A stretch of DNA of 64,000 nt from Manduca sexta (Eukaryota > Arthropoda > Insecta > Lepidoptera > Sphingidae), in contig NC_051142.1 in assembly GCF_014839805.1 (NCBI RefSeq), positions 16,710,589 to 16,774,588 on the forward strand. Direction: 5' to 3'. The notes below the pieces were generated by a model, which had not been told where the DNA came from, did not search any database, and worked only from the letters and a program-made list of their open reading frames with translations. This document shows, one piece after another, positions 52,001-61,897 of the stretch; within the stretch, counting starts at the first letter, position 1, and every line of letters starts with the position of its first letter. Both the position numbers and the translations under genes were made by a program.

Positions 52001-53262
52001 TGTGGCATACTTCTTTCGCTTCTTCTACCTTCATCAATCTTTTCATGCATTCCCGCCGGTTCAATGTACTTTTGCCCTGGCCTATACTAAGAATGTCAGA
52101 TATCTCACATTCGACGGCTCGTTGCGGTCGACCCCTACCGGCTCTTCCATCCATATTTTTAAGTATTTATATAAATCATTAAGATTAAAAATCTTAATGA
52201 TTTATATCTTTACTAAGATATAAAGCTGAAGAGTTTGTTTGAATGCGCTAGTCTCAGGAACTACTGAACCCATCTTGTTTTTTTTTAATAATAGGAAGCT
52301 ACTTATTCCTGAGTGCTATAGTCTACTTTTTATTCCGGGAAAACATTTATACCGGTAGAAATTTTTCATGCGGATAGAGCTGCAGGCAAAAGCCAGTCTT
52401 CTGTAAGAATGTACTGCGTATGAATTATGCCAATCTTCCCTTATATAGGTAAATGAAAAAATTCTGACTGAGTGACTGACTCATCAACAACCAACCTAAA
52501 TAGTTGGACTGAAAACCTGATATTTTGCTAACCATTTTCCTATATGTACTTAGGTATCTATGGATAAGGATATTTTGAAATTCAAACACAATGGGTGGTA
52601 GATGAGTTAGGGAAGTTTGCATGAATTTTCCCGCGGTTTTATGTACAAGAGTGTTACCCGGCAGTGGCTAAAGGTGACATTTACCAAAAGGGAACCCGAT
52701 ACTATTCCTAGGTATTCATAATATGCATAATGAGGTTTGCAAATCGTTCTATATATAATTTAATTCTACAAAAACTCTACATAAGTGGCAGCCGGGTAAT
52801 ATGCACCCTTCGCCACGGCTTATTTATGTCGCAGAGAAAACTGTCTACAGCAGGGCATGAGTAACCTTTTCTATATGACAGTCCCGGGTAACTTAAGGTT
52901 ATAGCTTAAGGTCGAGTGCGAGAACTAATCACTAACTAGACGTGAATTTAATTTCTTTACTTGTCAATACTTGTTTAGTTACCCAGATTAAAGGTGAAAC
53001 AAAAAGTATGAAAAATGGACCTTAAGCTATAACCTTAACGCTATCTTGAATATTTTGTCCAACGAACTAGTGTTAAACAATCCAACTCAGTATTCTATGA
53101 AGTTCTATTTTTCTTACATTAAAAACTTTTAAACCAGAATGCAGTATATTTTTTATTACCCTATAGAACTAATATCTAAAATTTTGCAGTTTATAACATA
53201 CCAGCGCTTGATGCAATTGCACAGTAACACATGCATACGTAAATGTAATATTTAATACACAT
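42988..53262 (-). CDS. Receptor B: Ig-like type I membrane protein with ITIM-like tail
   Basis: Eight minus-strand exons: 53262-53202, 51157-51101, 50311-50198, 49871-49689, 46989-46909, 44562-44362, 43862-43753 and 43149-42988 (TAG), giving 322 residues. Exon 1 (MCIKYYIYVCMCYCAIASSA) matches exon 1 of receptor C in length (61 nt) and sequence, which fixed its position. The first Ig-like domain has C59 (LTFSC) and C110 (SEVYC). The second has C162 (NICQES) and C204 in a textbook DSGVIFYC strand. Sequons include N81 and N92. The helix of about 240-260 is uncharged and followed by SSKHK. Tail: HIYAEL (Y277; H at -2 is off consensus) and SPYVQI (Y303, full ITIM match). Phase pattern is identical to A. 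The long introns hold a mariner, two Helitron-like copies, a SINE and MITEs. Divergently transcribed from C. Function inferred only: cell-surface, probably inhibitory-type signalling. Confidence 0.85.
44289..44353. repeat. Long perfect-looking palindrome next to receptor B exon 6
   Basis: Arms begin cttccctatatatacgtata and end tatacgtatatatagggaag, about 27 bp each, with a short loop. It ends 9 bp from the exon 6 boundary (44362), within the donor-side intron. Confidence 0.8.
44784..44995. mobile_element. MITE with cgtattcataaacgt ends
   Basis: Terminal inverted repeats cgtattcataaacgt and acgtttatgaatacg. The interior (ctgccatgctgtcagcactg) is shared with a diverged copy at about 53480-53645. 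It lies in receptor B intron 5. Confidence 0.75.
45125..46222 (+). mobile_element. Helitron-like element carrying a LINE fragment
   Basis: It starts TCTATATATATAAAAATC and ends gttcaccgggtcatCTAG, and abuts a second copy (46223-46890) directly. Relative to that copy it carries an extra ~440 bp (about 45755-46195). The insert contains a frame (45815-46144, KYLDLAHEVTDMWDVDST, IIVPIVVSA) of the kind found at the C-terminal end of non-LTR retrotransposon reverse transcriptases of R2-like type. Both copies are intronic in receptor B. Confidence 0.65.
46223..46890 (+). mobile_element. Helitron-like element, second tandem copy
   Basis: Same ends (TCTATATATATAAAAATC ... CTAG, then T) and about 95 percent alike the non-inserted parts of 45125-46222 by eye. 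Its right end lies only 18 bp from the edge of receptor B exon 5. Confidence 0.7.
47370..48675 (-). mobile_element. Tc1/mariner element, maT-like (DD37D), transposase broken
   Basis: Ends cctagtcttgccataaata (left) and, reversed, cttagtctggccataaata (right) form terminal inverted repeats flanked by TA. Minus-strand transposase segments lie in three frames: about 48540-48365, 48365-48085 and 48085-47493. Visible motifs are a helix-turn-helix N-terminus (MVWGDKENRIAVIALHKVG), ILFTDEKNF (first D), SFQQDSAPGHKA (second D) and SSPDLNPLDYDLW (third D). 37 residues separate the second and third D, the maT/DD37D spacing. Two frameshifts separate the segments, so it cannot make transposase. It lies in receptor B intron 4. 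Confidence 0.85.
48815..49065 (+). mobile_element. tRNA-derived SINE
   Basis: A tRNA-like head with box B ggttcgaaccc at about 48870 is followed by gtgatatgtgggtttttctg and an end with gcctctgcataccccttcaa. A related 3' tail occurs at about 36370-36450 (gcctctgcctaccccttcga). It lies in receptor B intron 4. Confidence 0.7.
49383..49660. repeat. Dispersed repeat pair, copy 1
   Basis: It matches 51940-52155 through atcacgcctctgta, gggattgccacttt, ctaccttcatcaatctttt-type blocks and cccgccggtt. Both lie in receptor B introns, 49383 just past exon 4 and 51940 in intron 1. Confidence 0.7.
51285..51575 (+). mobile_element. Helitron-like fragment ending gggtcgCTAG
   Basis: An internal block (cgctttctctgtccctatg, attttgatgcggtttttt, gtgattcaagaggagg) ends in gccggggcgggtcgctag. 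An inverted copy lies at 57365-57555 in receptor C. It sits in receptor B intron 1. Confidence 0.6.
51940..52155. repeat. Dispersed repeat pair, copy 2
   Basis: Same family as 49383-49660 (gattgccactttgca, cttcatcaatcttttcatgc, gtcagatatctcacattcga). It encodes no recognised protein. Confidence 0.7.
52207..52396 (+). mobile_element. Short diverged Lep1-like Helitron
   Basis: It starts TCTTTACTAAGATATAAAGC and contains gaagagtttgtttgaatgcg and ctcaggaactactgaac. It ends gctgcaggcaaaagccag, a variant of the usual CTAG end. It lies in receptor B intron 1. Confidence 0.6.
52893..53038. repeat. Inverted-repeat element, about 146 bp
   Basis: Arms ttaaggttatagcttaaggt at 52893 and accttaagctataaccttaa ending at 53038, each about 21 bp, surround about 104 bp. 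It lies 160 bp inside receptor B exon 1's intron. It resembles a small MITE. Confidence 0.7.
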
Positions 53263-56163
53263 TTTTAAACGCACTCAATTAAAATGTAATAAAATCCCGT
53301 AAACACTTGTTTGCGTTAGGATTGTGAGACAATAACAGCCTGCGACTCGGTATTAGTACGATTATATGCTGCTGACAGCTCATTATCAAACACAAGCATT
53401 TGCCCGCGGTTTCGTCCACGTAAAAAATATACGGGGTAAAAGTCCCGTTTTATAATTTAAAAAGTAAAGTCTAGCCCCGTTATACATAGATGTGTTTTAT
53501 CTAATATTAAGATACAACAATGAACAATATTAGCCAATCACAACGGTTCTGTCTACGCATTACGAATGCTGCCATGCCATCAGCACTGAGAAACATTGTG
53601 ATCACAGCTTTACTCCGTCCTTAGATAAAAAACGTCTATGAACAAGGTGGCAGAAGTCTAGAGTATTGTAGCATACTATTAAAAGATTATTCAGTTTAGT
53701 ATTTCCAGAGATTAGTTAGTAGTTAAGTATTAGCCACTACGAACTTATAAACATACACACTCATAAATTTTCCTCTTTATATTATTATAAAATTACGTAA
53801 CGGAAAAACGATTTTGCGTTGTCAATCGTCTGTCTCTTTGTAATGTGTTTATTCACATAGAAGGATATAAAACATTATCCTAGCACCAAGTCTTCAAAAT
53901 TGCGTTTATTATAAAAATAATTAATATGCGGCAACTTCATTGTGGCTACATTATACCTTGTGGTAAGCTCAAGGTATTGTAGACGCTAGGTCTGTTGTAC
54001 TTGTATCCGAGACACCGTTGCACAGGAGCGGACCGGAGTCGGGGGGTCCTGGGCTAAATCCAGTTTAGGGGTCTGCCTAATTAATCAAATATTTGTCATC
54101 TTGTCAAAAAACAATTTTCGATAACAATATATGTACACAGTATATGAGTAAAATGAGATAAGTAAAATATTTATTTTATATGACAGACCAATAAGCAAGT
54201 ATATATTGTCTACTGTGTTTAATGGGGACTGGGGGCCTCATCAATCCACGGGGCCCTGGGCTGGGTCCAGCTGGTATTCTTCGTACAAAGCGTATATTAA
54301 TCTAAACAAGACCATATTCTCCACACAGTCGCAGCTTTAGGCATGAGAATTGTCATTGACAGAACTGACATCGAGATGAAGCAGTATTCCATACCGGCCA
54401 TGCTTTGTGCAAACAGCAAACAGCAAAATACTTCTGTGCCCTGTTATCTGGATTGCGAACCTGTAGTGGTTAGACGAGAGGGGGGGGGGGGGGGGCGTTT
54501 CACTAGTCTAAACCATTTGCCTATTATCTTAGAGGAAATATGTGAATACGATACTTTTATCTCCATACATTAAATATTTATAACATAAGACGCAAGAAAT
54601 AGACAACAGAGTTCCAAATAACTGCTTACTAAATTTTGTCTGCTCTGACATGGCTTTTATCTGCGGCTCTGCCCGCGGGAAGAAGGTTTTCCGGGATAAA
54701 AAACATATATAACACAAGGAGTCATGTAGCTTCTTATTAGTGAAAGGAAATTCAAATTCGATTTAGTAGTTGCTGCGATTAGTGCGATCAAACAAACTCT
54801 TCAGTGCTATATATTGTTCGGTATAGATTATAACAGAAAAATTTTACTTTGTTTAATTAAAAATGATTCTTAAACCTTAAACCTTAATAAAATGTGTAAT
54901 ACTATGAGTCGTTGATTATTTAATATGAATGTAGGTATTCATTATTAATCGAAATAATACGAATGTTAGCAAAACTACCTCGTAGGTTAGTTGAGTCAAC
55001 GAATGCGTAATTAACTGTCGTCATTGAGTTATATTATCTTTTGTAACCTGTCTAAAACGTTGGTTGGTAGACGTAAGCTAAAAAACGCAGATTGCCCTGT
55101 TTTAGTTAACTGCCAATTGTTACATATACGCAATAAAAGGGCGCTAATAAGGCAATCGATAACAAATTATCAGTTGAATTATATACTTACGCATAATATA
55201 CTTGGTAACCACAACCTCGTACTAAAAACTAAATTCCTAATTTGACAGGGGTTCTGAATATCACCGAATTATATTTCTCTGAAGTTATACTTCTTTTAGC
55301 GCTTTAGAGAAAATACTGGCATGAAATTAGCTAGTCATTCGTTAAATTGGACGCCTCTTTGGACTAATAGGTGGTAAGGTAACGCACATAATAAAAGATA
55401 ATAATAGATAGGCTACTTTTTATGTCAGGAAATTATTTAAAACCTTTTTACAGGACGGAGCCGCAGCCAAACTGCATTATACAGGGTCATTTTCACATCG
55501 CGTTACTAAATGAAACCACATACTTATCTACTTGGAAATAACACGTTACAATAAGTTACTTAAGCCGTAAGTGATAAAAAAGTGTAAGTTTCGAACAAAA
55601 TAAATATTAATAAAAAATACTTTTAATTTTACGCGCCCTAAAGCCACTATTACTACTCTAAGAGAATTCGTTGCAGTGGCAAGGTCATACTTTCAGTCAG
55701 AAATACTTACGCACTCGCCATATTCGCATTGAACTACAAAATGATCAAAAAATCTGAAAACTAAAACCATGTGAAAATATTTGTTATTTATGGATAATTT
55801 TTGGTACAATGTCAGCAAAGGTAAAGACAAGTATGTAGTTTTATTTAGTAACGCAATGTCATAATGACTGTGTATAGGAGAATATTAAATGTTCATAGAA
55901 TCAAAATAAATCTAATTTGAATAATTGATTCATTCAAGGATAAAGAGTCGAACGATCGGGTATGCGAGCCCTTTTTCCCGCTTATTATTTTTGATAAATA
56001 ACAGTAACTTTAATGGACACGAAATAAAGTTGATATTCGTTAAACAATTATTGAAAGCCCGGACAATCCATAGAATAATGTACAATATGTACAGTCAATG
56101 TCGGTGGCGACAATCCTGTGGCAAATAAGTGCTTGAAGGTTTTATTTTCAGTGTTTGTTTAAA
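53263..56163. other. Divergent promoter region between receptors B and C
   Basis: The two start codons face away from each other across 2.9 kb, so both promoters lie here. Contents: a MITE related to 44784-44995 (about 53480-53645), a 16-base G run (54480-54495), an inverted short Lep1-like fragment (54650-54827) and AT-rich DNA. No coding exon or clear core promoter was seen. An apparent signal-peptide frame at 55715-55780 (minus) ends in the wrong phase for receptor B. Confidence 0.5.
54650..54827 (-). mobile_element. Short diverged Lep1-like Helitron, inverted
   Basis: Read on the minus strand it starts TCTATACCGAACAATATATA, carries gaagagtttgtttgatcgc and ends near cgggcagagccgcagataaa. 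The tandem units are absent. Confidence 0.55.
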
Positions 56164-59100
56164 ATGTATATAAAATATTATTTTATTATGGTTTATGTCT
56201 CTTGCTGTACTGCAGAAAGATCTGGTATGTTATGTATAAATAACTTACAAAATAAGATAAAATAACAAATTAAAATATTGTATTAAGTAATAGGTATTTC
56301 ATGTTTATAGATGTAGACATGTTTAAAAGCGAATTTGTTACGTTTTTATTTTGAACTCCGCTGGTAATATTATATTATAAATACTTACCTAAATATGTAC
56401 GCGGTACGACCGCCACTTTGAGGATCCGAGATAAATGGAAATGAAACGGGCCGGGAAATGAAAGAGTTTTCCGGGAAGTCCTGCTATATTTTGTACCGGA
56501 CTAAAAAGTAGCTAGACCTTCCCAGGGTTTTAAACTATCTCAATACCGAACATCGAAATCTGAATATTAAGTCAGACAGTTGCGGCGGGAGACTTTGCAT
56601 TATAATAAGGATTTTTTAGAACTTATTAAGAGGATTAATTCTGTCATACATGTTGGTTGCGTAACTTTAACAAATTTGTCCATTTTGTTTCAGGACATTC
56701 ATATGTTTTTCTTTCGGTGACTGTAAACGGCGAATTTGTTAAAGATGGAGGTAAGACAATAGGCAGTTATTTTTTTATTGCTTTAAATGGGGAGACAAGC
56801 ATGCCGTTCGCCTGATGGTACCTAAGCGATACAACCGCCCGTAAATAACAGAAACACCATCTAACACCTTGAATTACAAAGTATTGTTTGGTATTACACT
56901 GCGCTAGCCATCCTGAGACATGAAATGTTAAGTCTTATTATGTCCAGTAGTTACTCTGGCTACAACCGAAGCGAAGAATTAGGGTTGCTAACTTTTTGTC
57001 CGAGAAATAAAGTATATTGAGTTTGTAGAATAAATATACTTAAACAGTATTATAGAAAAATACTTAAACAAAAAAAAATAAAAACTTGTAAATTCCAAAT
57101 ATATATTTTTTATTTATTTACTTAATATAAGACAGCAACAGCTAAGTTGGGAATAAGACCGACTGCCAAAACTAACTTTAACACAGGTGCAAAATTCAAG
57201 GAACACACCCCTGAATGTCAAGTTACATGGGTATTGTTTACCAATTATCTTTCGCTTTTATAGTAAACGCATACAACGACGATGAAAACAGCATTTTTTT
57301 TACTTTTTTTTTAATTAAAAAAGTATGCAGTATTGGCAGCTGTTAAGTTGTACTTATTAAATAACTAGCGACCCGCCCCGGATTCGCACAGGTGCAATGC
57401 TGACTATTTAATGGATGTTATTATTATACATATAAACCTTCCTCTTGAATCACTCTATCTATTAAAAAAAACGCATCAAAATCCGTTGCGTAGTTTTAAA
57501 GATTTAAGCACACATAGGGACAGAGAAAGCGACTTTGTTTTATACTATGTAGGTAGTGATAATAGAGATACAAGAGAACATAATAAGAGATGCCGAATTT
57601 GCACCAAAACACAAAAAATGTGCACTCTTATTTACAATGTCCACAGCAATAGTTATTTTAAATTTGGGTCGTTGATCAACCATATTGCAAAAAATATTGC
57701 TAACCTATTTTTAACAAACTTTAAAATTGGACATAGATGCTACCCGAATTTATGATAGATACCTGATAAAGATGGTCTTGGTGAAATAATTTAGAAAGAA
57801 AGAAAGTTCTTTTTTCTTTAAAAATAATTTAGTCTGTTTTTTTTTTGGGATTATAATTTAATAATAATAAGTATACTTAATATTTCAGATATCAATTCAA
57901 AGAAAACTATAAACTATGAACTAGGCGATAATATAGTTTTCTCGTGTTGTCAGGGAAAAAAAGCAAATTGGGGAGAAACATATTTTTATATAGAGCATCA
58001 GGACCGTGAGTATATTTTTGGTCAATACCCCATTAAGAAGGAAATACTTTTATAAGTAGAAGCGGCCTTAGGGGATGCGAACCGGGCAACCGCCATTGGC
58101 CTCGCGCTTACATAACGCTGACAAAACTATTCAAACCGGGGAACTTTTTTTTGCTTTGCCCGGGGCCTCGCGTCAACTAAAGTTGTCACTGTTCATAAGG
58201 GCACACCAAAGCGACCCCACAGCATCCGATGCCATGATGCGTAATGGGGTCCATATAGAATATCGACTGCCGAGAATAATATGATTACTCGCTCCCCAGT
58301 TGACACCATTATCCCGGCTTGCTTTTCTTGCTTATGTATTGTGACAGGGCCGACTTTTAATCTTGATATCGTCAGAACAAGCAAAAATCCAAATCAATAG
58401 AACGACGGTCCCTACGTATAGTATCGAATCTGTAAAATTTGCTTTTGCAGATTCAATTCTTTGCGTAGGGACTATCGATATTTAAACGGACCTTATTAAA
58501 ATGAACTGCATTTATTTAAGACAATAAGGATCGAAGTGGTTCTCGCCATGGTAATTAACACTAAACAAGCGATGTTTATTCCACGGTCCCTACGTATTGC
58601 ATCTGCAAAATGCAATTTTGCAGATTCGATACTTTACGTAGGGACCGTCGAGAACACCAACGGCATAACTATTACTGCACCAAAATTTAAGAAGTACATA
58701 CTATAGTGTAGAATTATGGGTACGGCCCATGGCTGTGCAGGCATCGCCCAGAAAGAGACGTTCGTCTAGACGTGTGTGTAATTACTCTGATATATTATTT
58801 CAGATGGACTAAAGGTCAAGATACCTGATCAACTTAACATGAAAGCTGAAAATTTAACCTACACTATAACAGGCGATGCTATCTATAACGAATCTGAAGT
58901 TCAGTGTATAATGGCAGTAAAAGGAACAACCTATACAAAGGAAAATGAGTTAACAGATGAAAAAAGGATTTCGATGACGTTGATTATGTCTTCAGGTTAG
59001 TTGTTTCTTGTCCATCGAATTGGGTACGTTTACTTTTAAGATAACTCTGTTTTATAAGAGGCTGTGCAATCCTCAGATTAATTACTATGTAGTTATTAAT

Positions 59101-61897
59101 CTGAAGTTCCATCCCACTAAAAGAAAAAGAGCTTTCATTCGTAAAGGAAAGATTTCTATAGGTATAGCTTGTTAAAAATCAAATGGTTTTTTGAATAAGA
59201 TAAATACATAGTTTGGGATCATAAACTATTGGATTTAGAATTGTGTATGCAGTTACCTGGACGTTTTTCGTCTATCATAGTGTGGCGTCTAATGATGAGA
59301 TTTATTACTCCAACCCATTGTACAAAGCACAGAATTAGGATTATCGTAAACTAACCTATAAAGTTATAATTTCAGACAGGACATCAAATGACGGTCAAAT
59401 ACGGGAAGTTTCTTATAATGAAGATGTACCAACACCACCTTGCAGGCGATCAGGTAATATTGAGCTAGCTAAATACAGAGACGTAATTATTTAAATTACC
59501 ATTTGCCGTTACCCTACGCAATGCACGCCGAGCTATGCCGACTCTTTATGGTACGCTCGTCATAATATCATTATTTAAACGTTCGCTTAAATATTTAAAT
59601 ATTTAAGCGGCGATAGCCTAGTCGGGTGTGGAATGAACTGCAAAGACGAATGTCCACAGGTTCAAATCCCAAGGGCAAACACCTCTGACTTTTCTAAAAT
59701 CATGTGTGTATTCTTTGTGAATTTATCGTTCGCTTTAACGGTGAAGGAAAACATCGTGAGGAAACCTGCACATCTGAGAATTTCTCAATAGGAATTTCGA
59801 AGGTGTGTGAAGTCTACCAATCTGCATTAGGCCAGCGTGGTCGACTAAGGCCTAATCCCTCTCAGTAGTAGAGGAGGCCCGTGCTCAGCCGTGGGCAAGT
59901 ATATAATACAGGGCTGATATTATTATTATTATCGCTTAAATATTTACTATTTCAGAACACGTTTGGCCTTCAGTCTTCCCTCGAAAAATAATCAATGGTA
60001 ATAATTTCAACGTTTCTGAATTAGAAAAGCTATCATCAAAGACCCCCGATAATAATACTATAATTGTCTTTTGCGATATCATCCATTTCAAGTATGTGAC
60101 GGGTACTATACAAAATTTTACACGAGAAATCCGTGATAAGACTAAATATGTATACAAACAGAAATGTAAGTATTCTTCTTAGACGTAAGTTATTCCATAA
60201 ACATAAGTACCTATCCCACAGAGTTTTGGTAATTTGCAATGTTTGCACATAGGCACGTATAATCTATTTCCATCAAAGTGGTTTCAAGAAATAATTCATT
60301 CAGAAGCAGTTTGTTAGACCGTTTATGCTTATTGGTACGTACCAGAAGCTTAGCCTGCGGTGTTTTGGAGGACGTTTTTACGATAATAAAATCGAAACTG
60401 TTAAAACCGAGGAACTTTTTTTTGTCGCAACTATGGCTACCTAATAGCTATACCTTTCGTCTATAAATATAATGTATTTTTTATTTGTAGCGTTTTTTTC
60501 GCCTACACAAACGGGAATTGTTATGGGAATAGTCATCGTGGCATTTATCGTAGTAGTGGCTGGTATTGTGCTGTATAGGAGCAAGAAGAATAGAGCTCCA
60601 GACGTCACTCCATCATTAGACTATGACACCAATATTTACGTAAGACTTTTTGAAATTTATCATTATTATTTTGTTATCAGGCAGGCAGTTTGCTCAACTG
60701 ATTGCATCCTGCAAGTATCAACCATGATACCATTTGCTGAGATATTTTTAAGTCCTTAAACTTGTTAAAGTAATCTTACATTTTCCGCGGAAACCATATC
60801 CTGTGGGAAAACACTCCAGGGTCTTACGATTCTTGAAGTGTAGGTATGTGTGATTTGCTGTGCGACGCGGTGGTATACCTATAGTTGTTTTGTTATGGCG
60901 TCTCCGACTTACATTAGTGTCTTGGTTAAACAAGTTGTGGAACCCCTAGATATCTTCTACTATTATTAATGGGGTCACCAAGGTGTCTGCAACTTTAAGG
61001 TGGTAAGTTTCTATACCTCCAGACGTTCCTCATGCGGACGGTGTTTCAGAACTTTTGGTATCTTTGTGAAACTATGTTGCACCTTTTTCAAAAGCTCAGT
61101 AATTAACAAAGTATGGGTTCAAAATGAATGTTTTCCAGATCTTCACCATTATTTTTGGAGTTAAGTTACCTAAGCTTTTCTGATCAGATAAATAAGGCCT
61201 AATTTTGATGCCTGAGATTACACGTTTTCTTCGCTTACATTTTCGGTAATTCTTAGATCCAAGTCGGTTTAAACCTTGACTGTCATTAACTTAGCATTGT
61301 TAAATTTATATGGAAAGCGAGGATTTCAAATGCCTACGTCTATACAGTGCATTTTGAAACACTAAAAATTATATTCTTATTTATATACGCGTCAACAGCA
61401 ACATAAGGGTTTTTTATTTCACATAAAAAACCCGCTGCTCCATATATTTTGATTGATGTAAAATTTAGTTGATTATTAAGGTAGGGCATTAGTATTTTAA
61501 CGTAGGGCATTGCCCCACAATGCCCGCCCCCCCTAGCTACGGCCCTGCGTATGCCAACATGTTCTAGCTTGTGTAAAGAACATTCTAATAAAAACTTTAT
61601 CAAAAGCTTTTTGATAAGCAATTTATAGGTATTTTTGTATTTTGTTTCGTGCTCATCGTACTTTGCCGCATGAATTCTGTTTTTATTTTGCTTCAGTGGC
61701 GTCCTATGCAAATAGTTTTAATTTTGTTTTGTTTTAAATAGCATTAGCAACAATGATTTCAGACATTTTTATTGTTACAGGCTCGTCCGAATCAAGTAAT
61801 TTACGCTCAGTTACAGCTACCTGAGGGTACTAGTGTACATCGGAATAGTAACGCAACACCTTACGCGCAGATTATCGGATTCTTAACAAAAAAATAA
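56164..61897 (+). CDS. Receptor C: Ig-like type I membrane protein with ITIM plus ITSM-like tail
   Basis: Eight exons: 56164-56224, 56694-56750, 57889-58005, 58804-58996, 59376-59453, 59956-60165, 60491-60639 and 61781-61897 (TAA), about 326 residues. Signal peptide in exon 1 (MYIKYYFIMVYVSCCTA). The first Ig-like domain has C59 (NIVFSC), a tryptophan (KANWGETYFY) and C113 (SEVQC). The second cysteine pair is in PTPPCRRS and IIVFCDII. The helix of about 247-267 (IVIVAFIVVVAGIVLY) is uncharged and followed by RSKKNR. Tail: VIYAQL (Y296), an exact ITIM, and TPYAQI (Y316), an ITSM match. Several NxS/T sequons are present. Odd: exon 4 has one T too many at 58980-58982, so its end is out of phase with exon 5 at 59376. 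Using the tandem acceptor at 59380 instead restores the frame. A polyadenylation hexamer lies at 62115. The frame clash lowers confidence in the exact product. Confidence 0.8.
56765..56960 (+). repeat. Dispersed repeat (gccgttcgcctgatggta family)
   Basis: Second copy of the element at 39925-40090, in receptor C intron 2: cgcctgatggtacctaag, acaccatctaacacctt, gtattacactgcgctagcc. Confidence 0.65.
57365..57555 (-). mobile_element. Helitron-like fragment, inverted copy
   Basis: It starts on the plus strand with ctagcgacccgccccgg and carries cttcctcttgaatcactct and gggacagagaaagcgac, the reverse complement of 51285-51575. It lies in receptor C intron 2. Confidence 0.6.
58405..58475. repeat. Imperfect hairpin repeat 1
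   Basis: acggtccctacgtatagtat pairs with a facing arm around ttgcgtagggact; the inner stem is aatctg/cagatt. A sister hairpin with the same design lies at 58583-58648, both in receptor C intron 3. Confidence 0.7.
58583..58648. repeat. Hairpin repeat 2
   Basis: Outer arms acggtccctacgta and tacgtagggaccgt match perfectly. The inner arms are tctgcaaaa and ttttgcaga. The size suits a small MITE or a precursor-like hairpin transcript. Confidence 0.75.
59608..59932 (+). mobile_element. tRNA-derived SINE
   Basis: Full-length relative of 7425-7740: gcgatagcctagtcgggtg (box A-like), ggttcaaatccc (box B) and a tattattatt tail. The string cgcttaaatattta occurs just left (59584) and just right (59931), a likely target-site duplication. 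Its end lies about 25 bp before the exon 6 acceptor of receptor C. Confidence 0.85.

Noticed and set aside
54480..54495. Run of 16 G bases
   Set aside because: Probably a simple homopolymer or assembly artefact; no G-quadruplex design beyond the run itself.
55715..55780. Minus-strand frame starting MVLVFRFFDHFVVQC with a gtaagt donor, considered as receptor B exon 1
   Set aside because: It ends in phase 0, but exon 2 needs one carried base. The exon at 53262-53202 has the right phase, length and similarity to receptor C exon 1.
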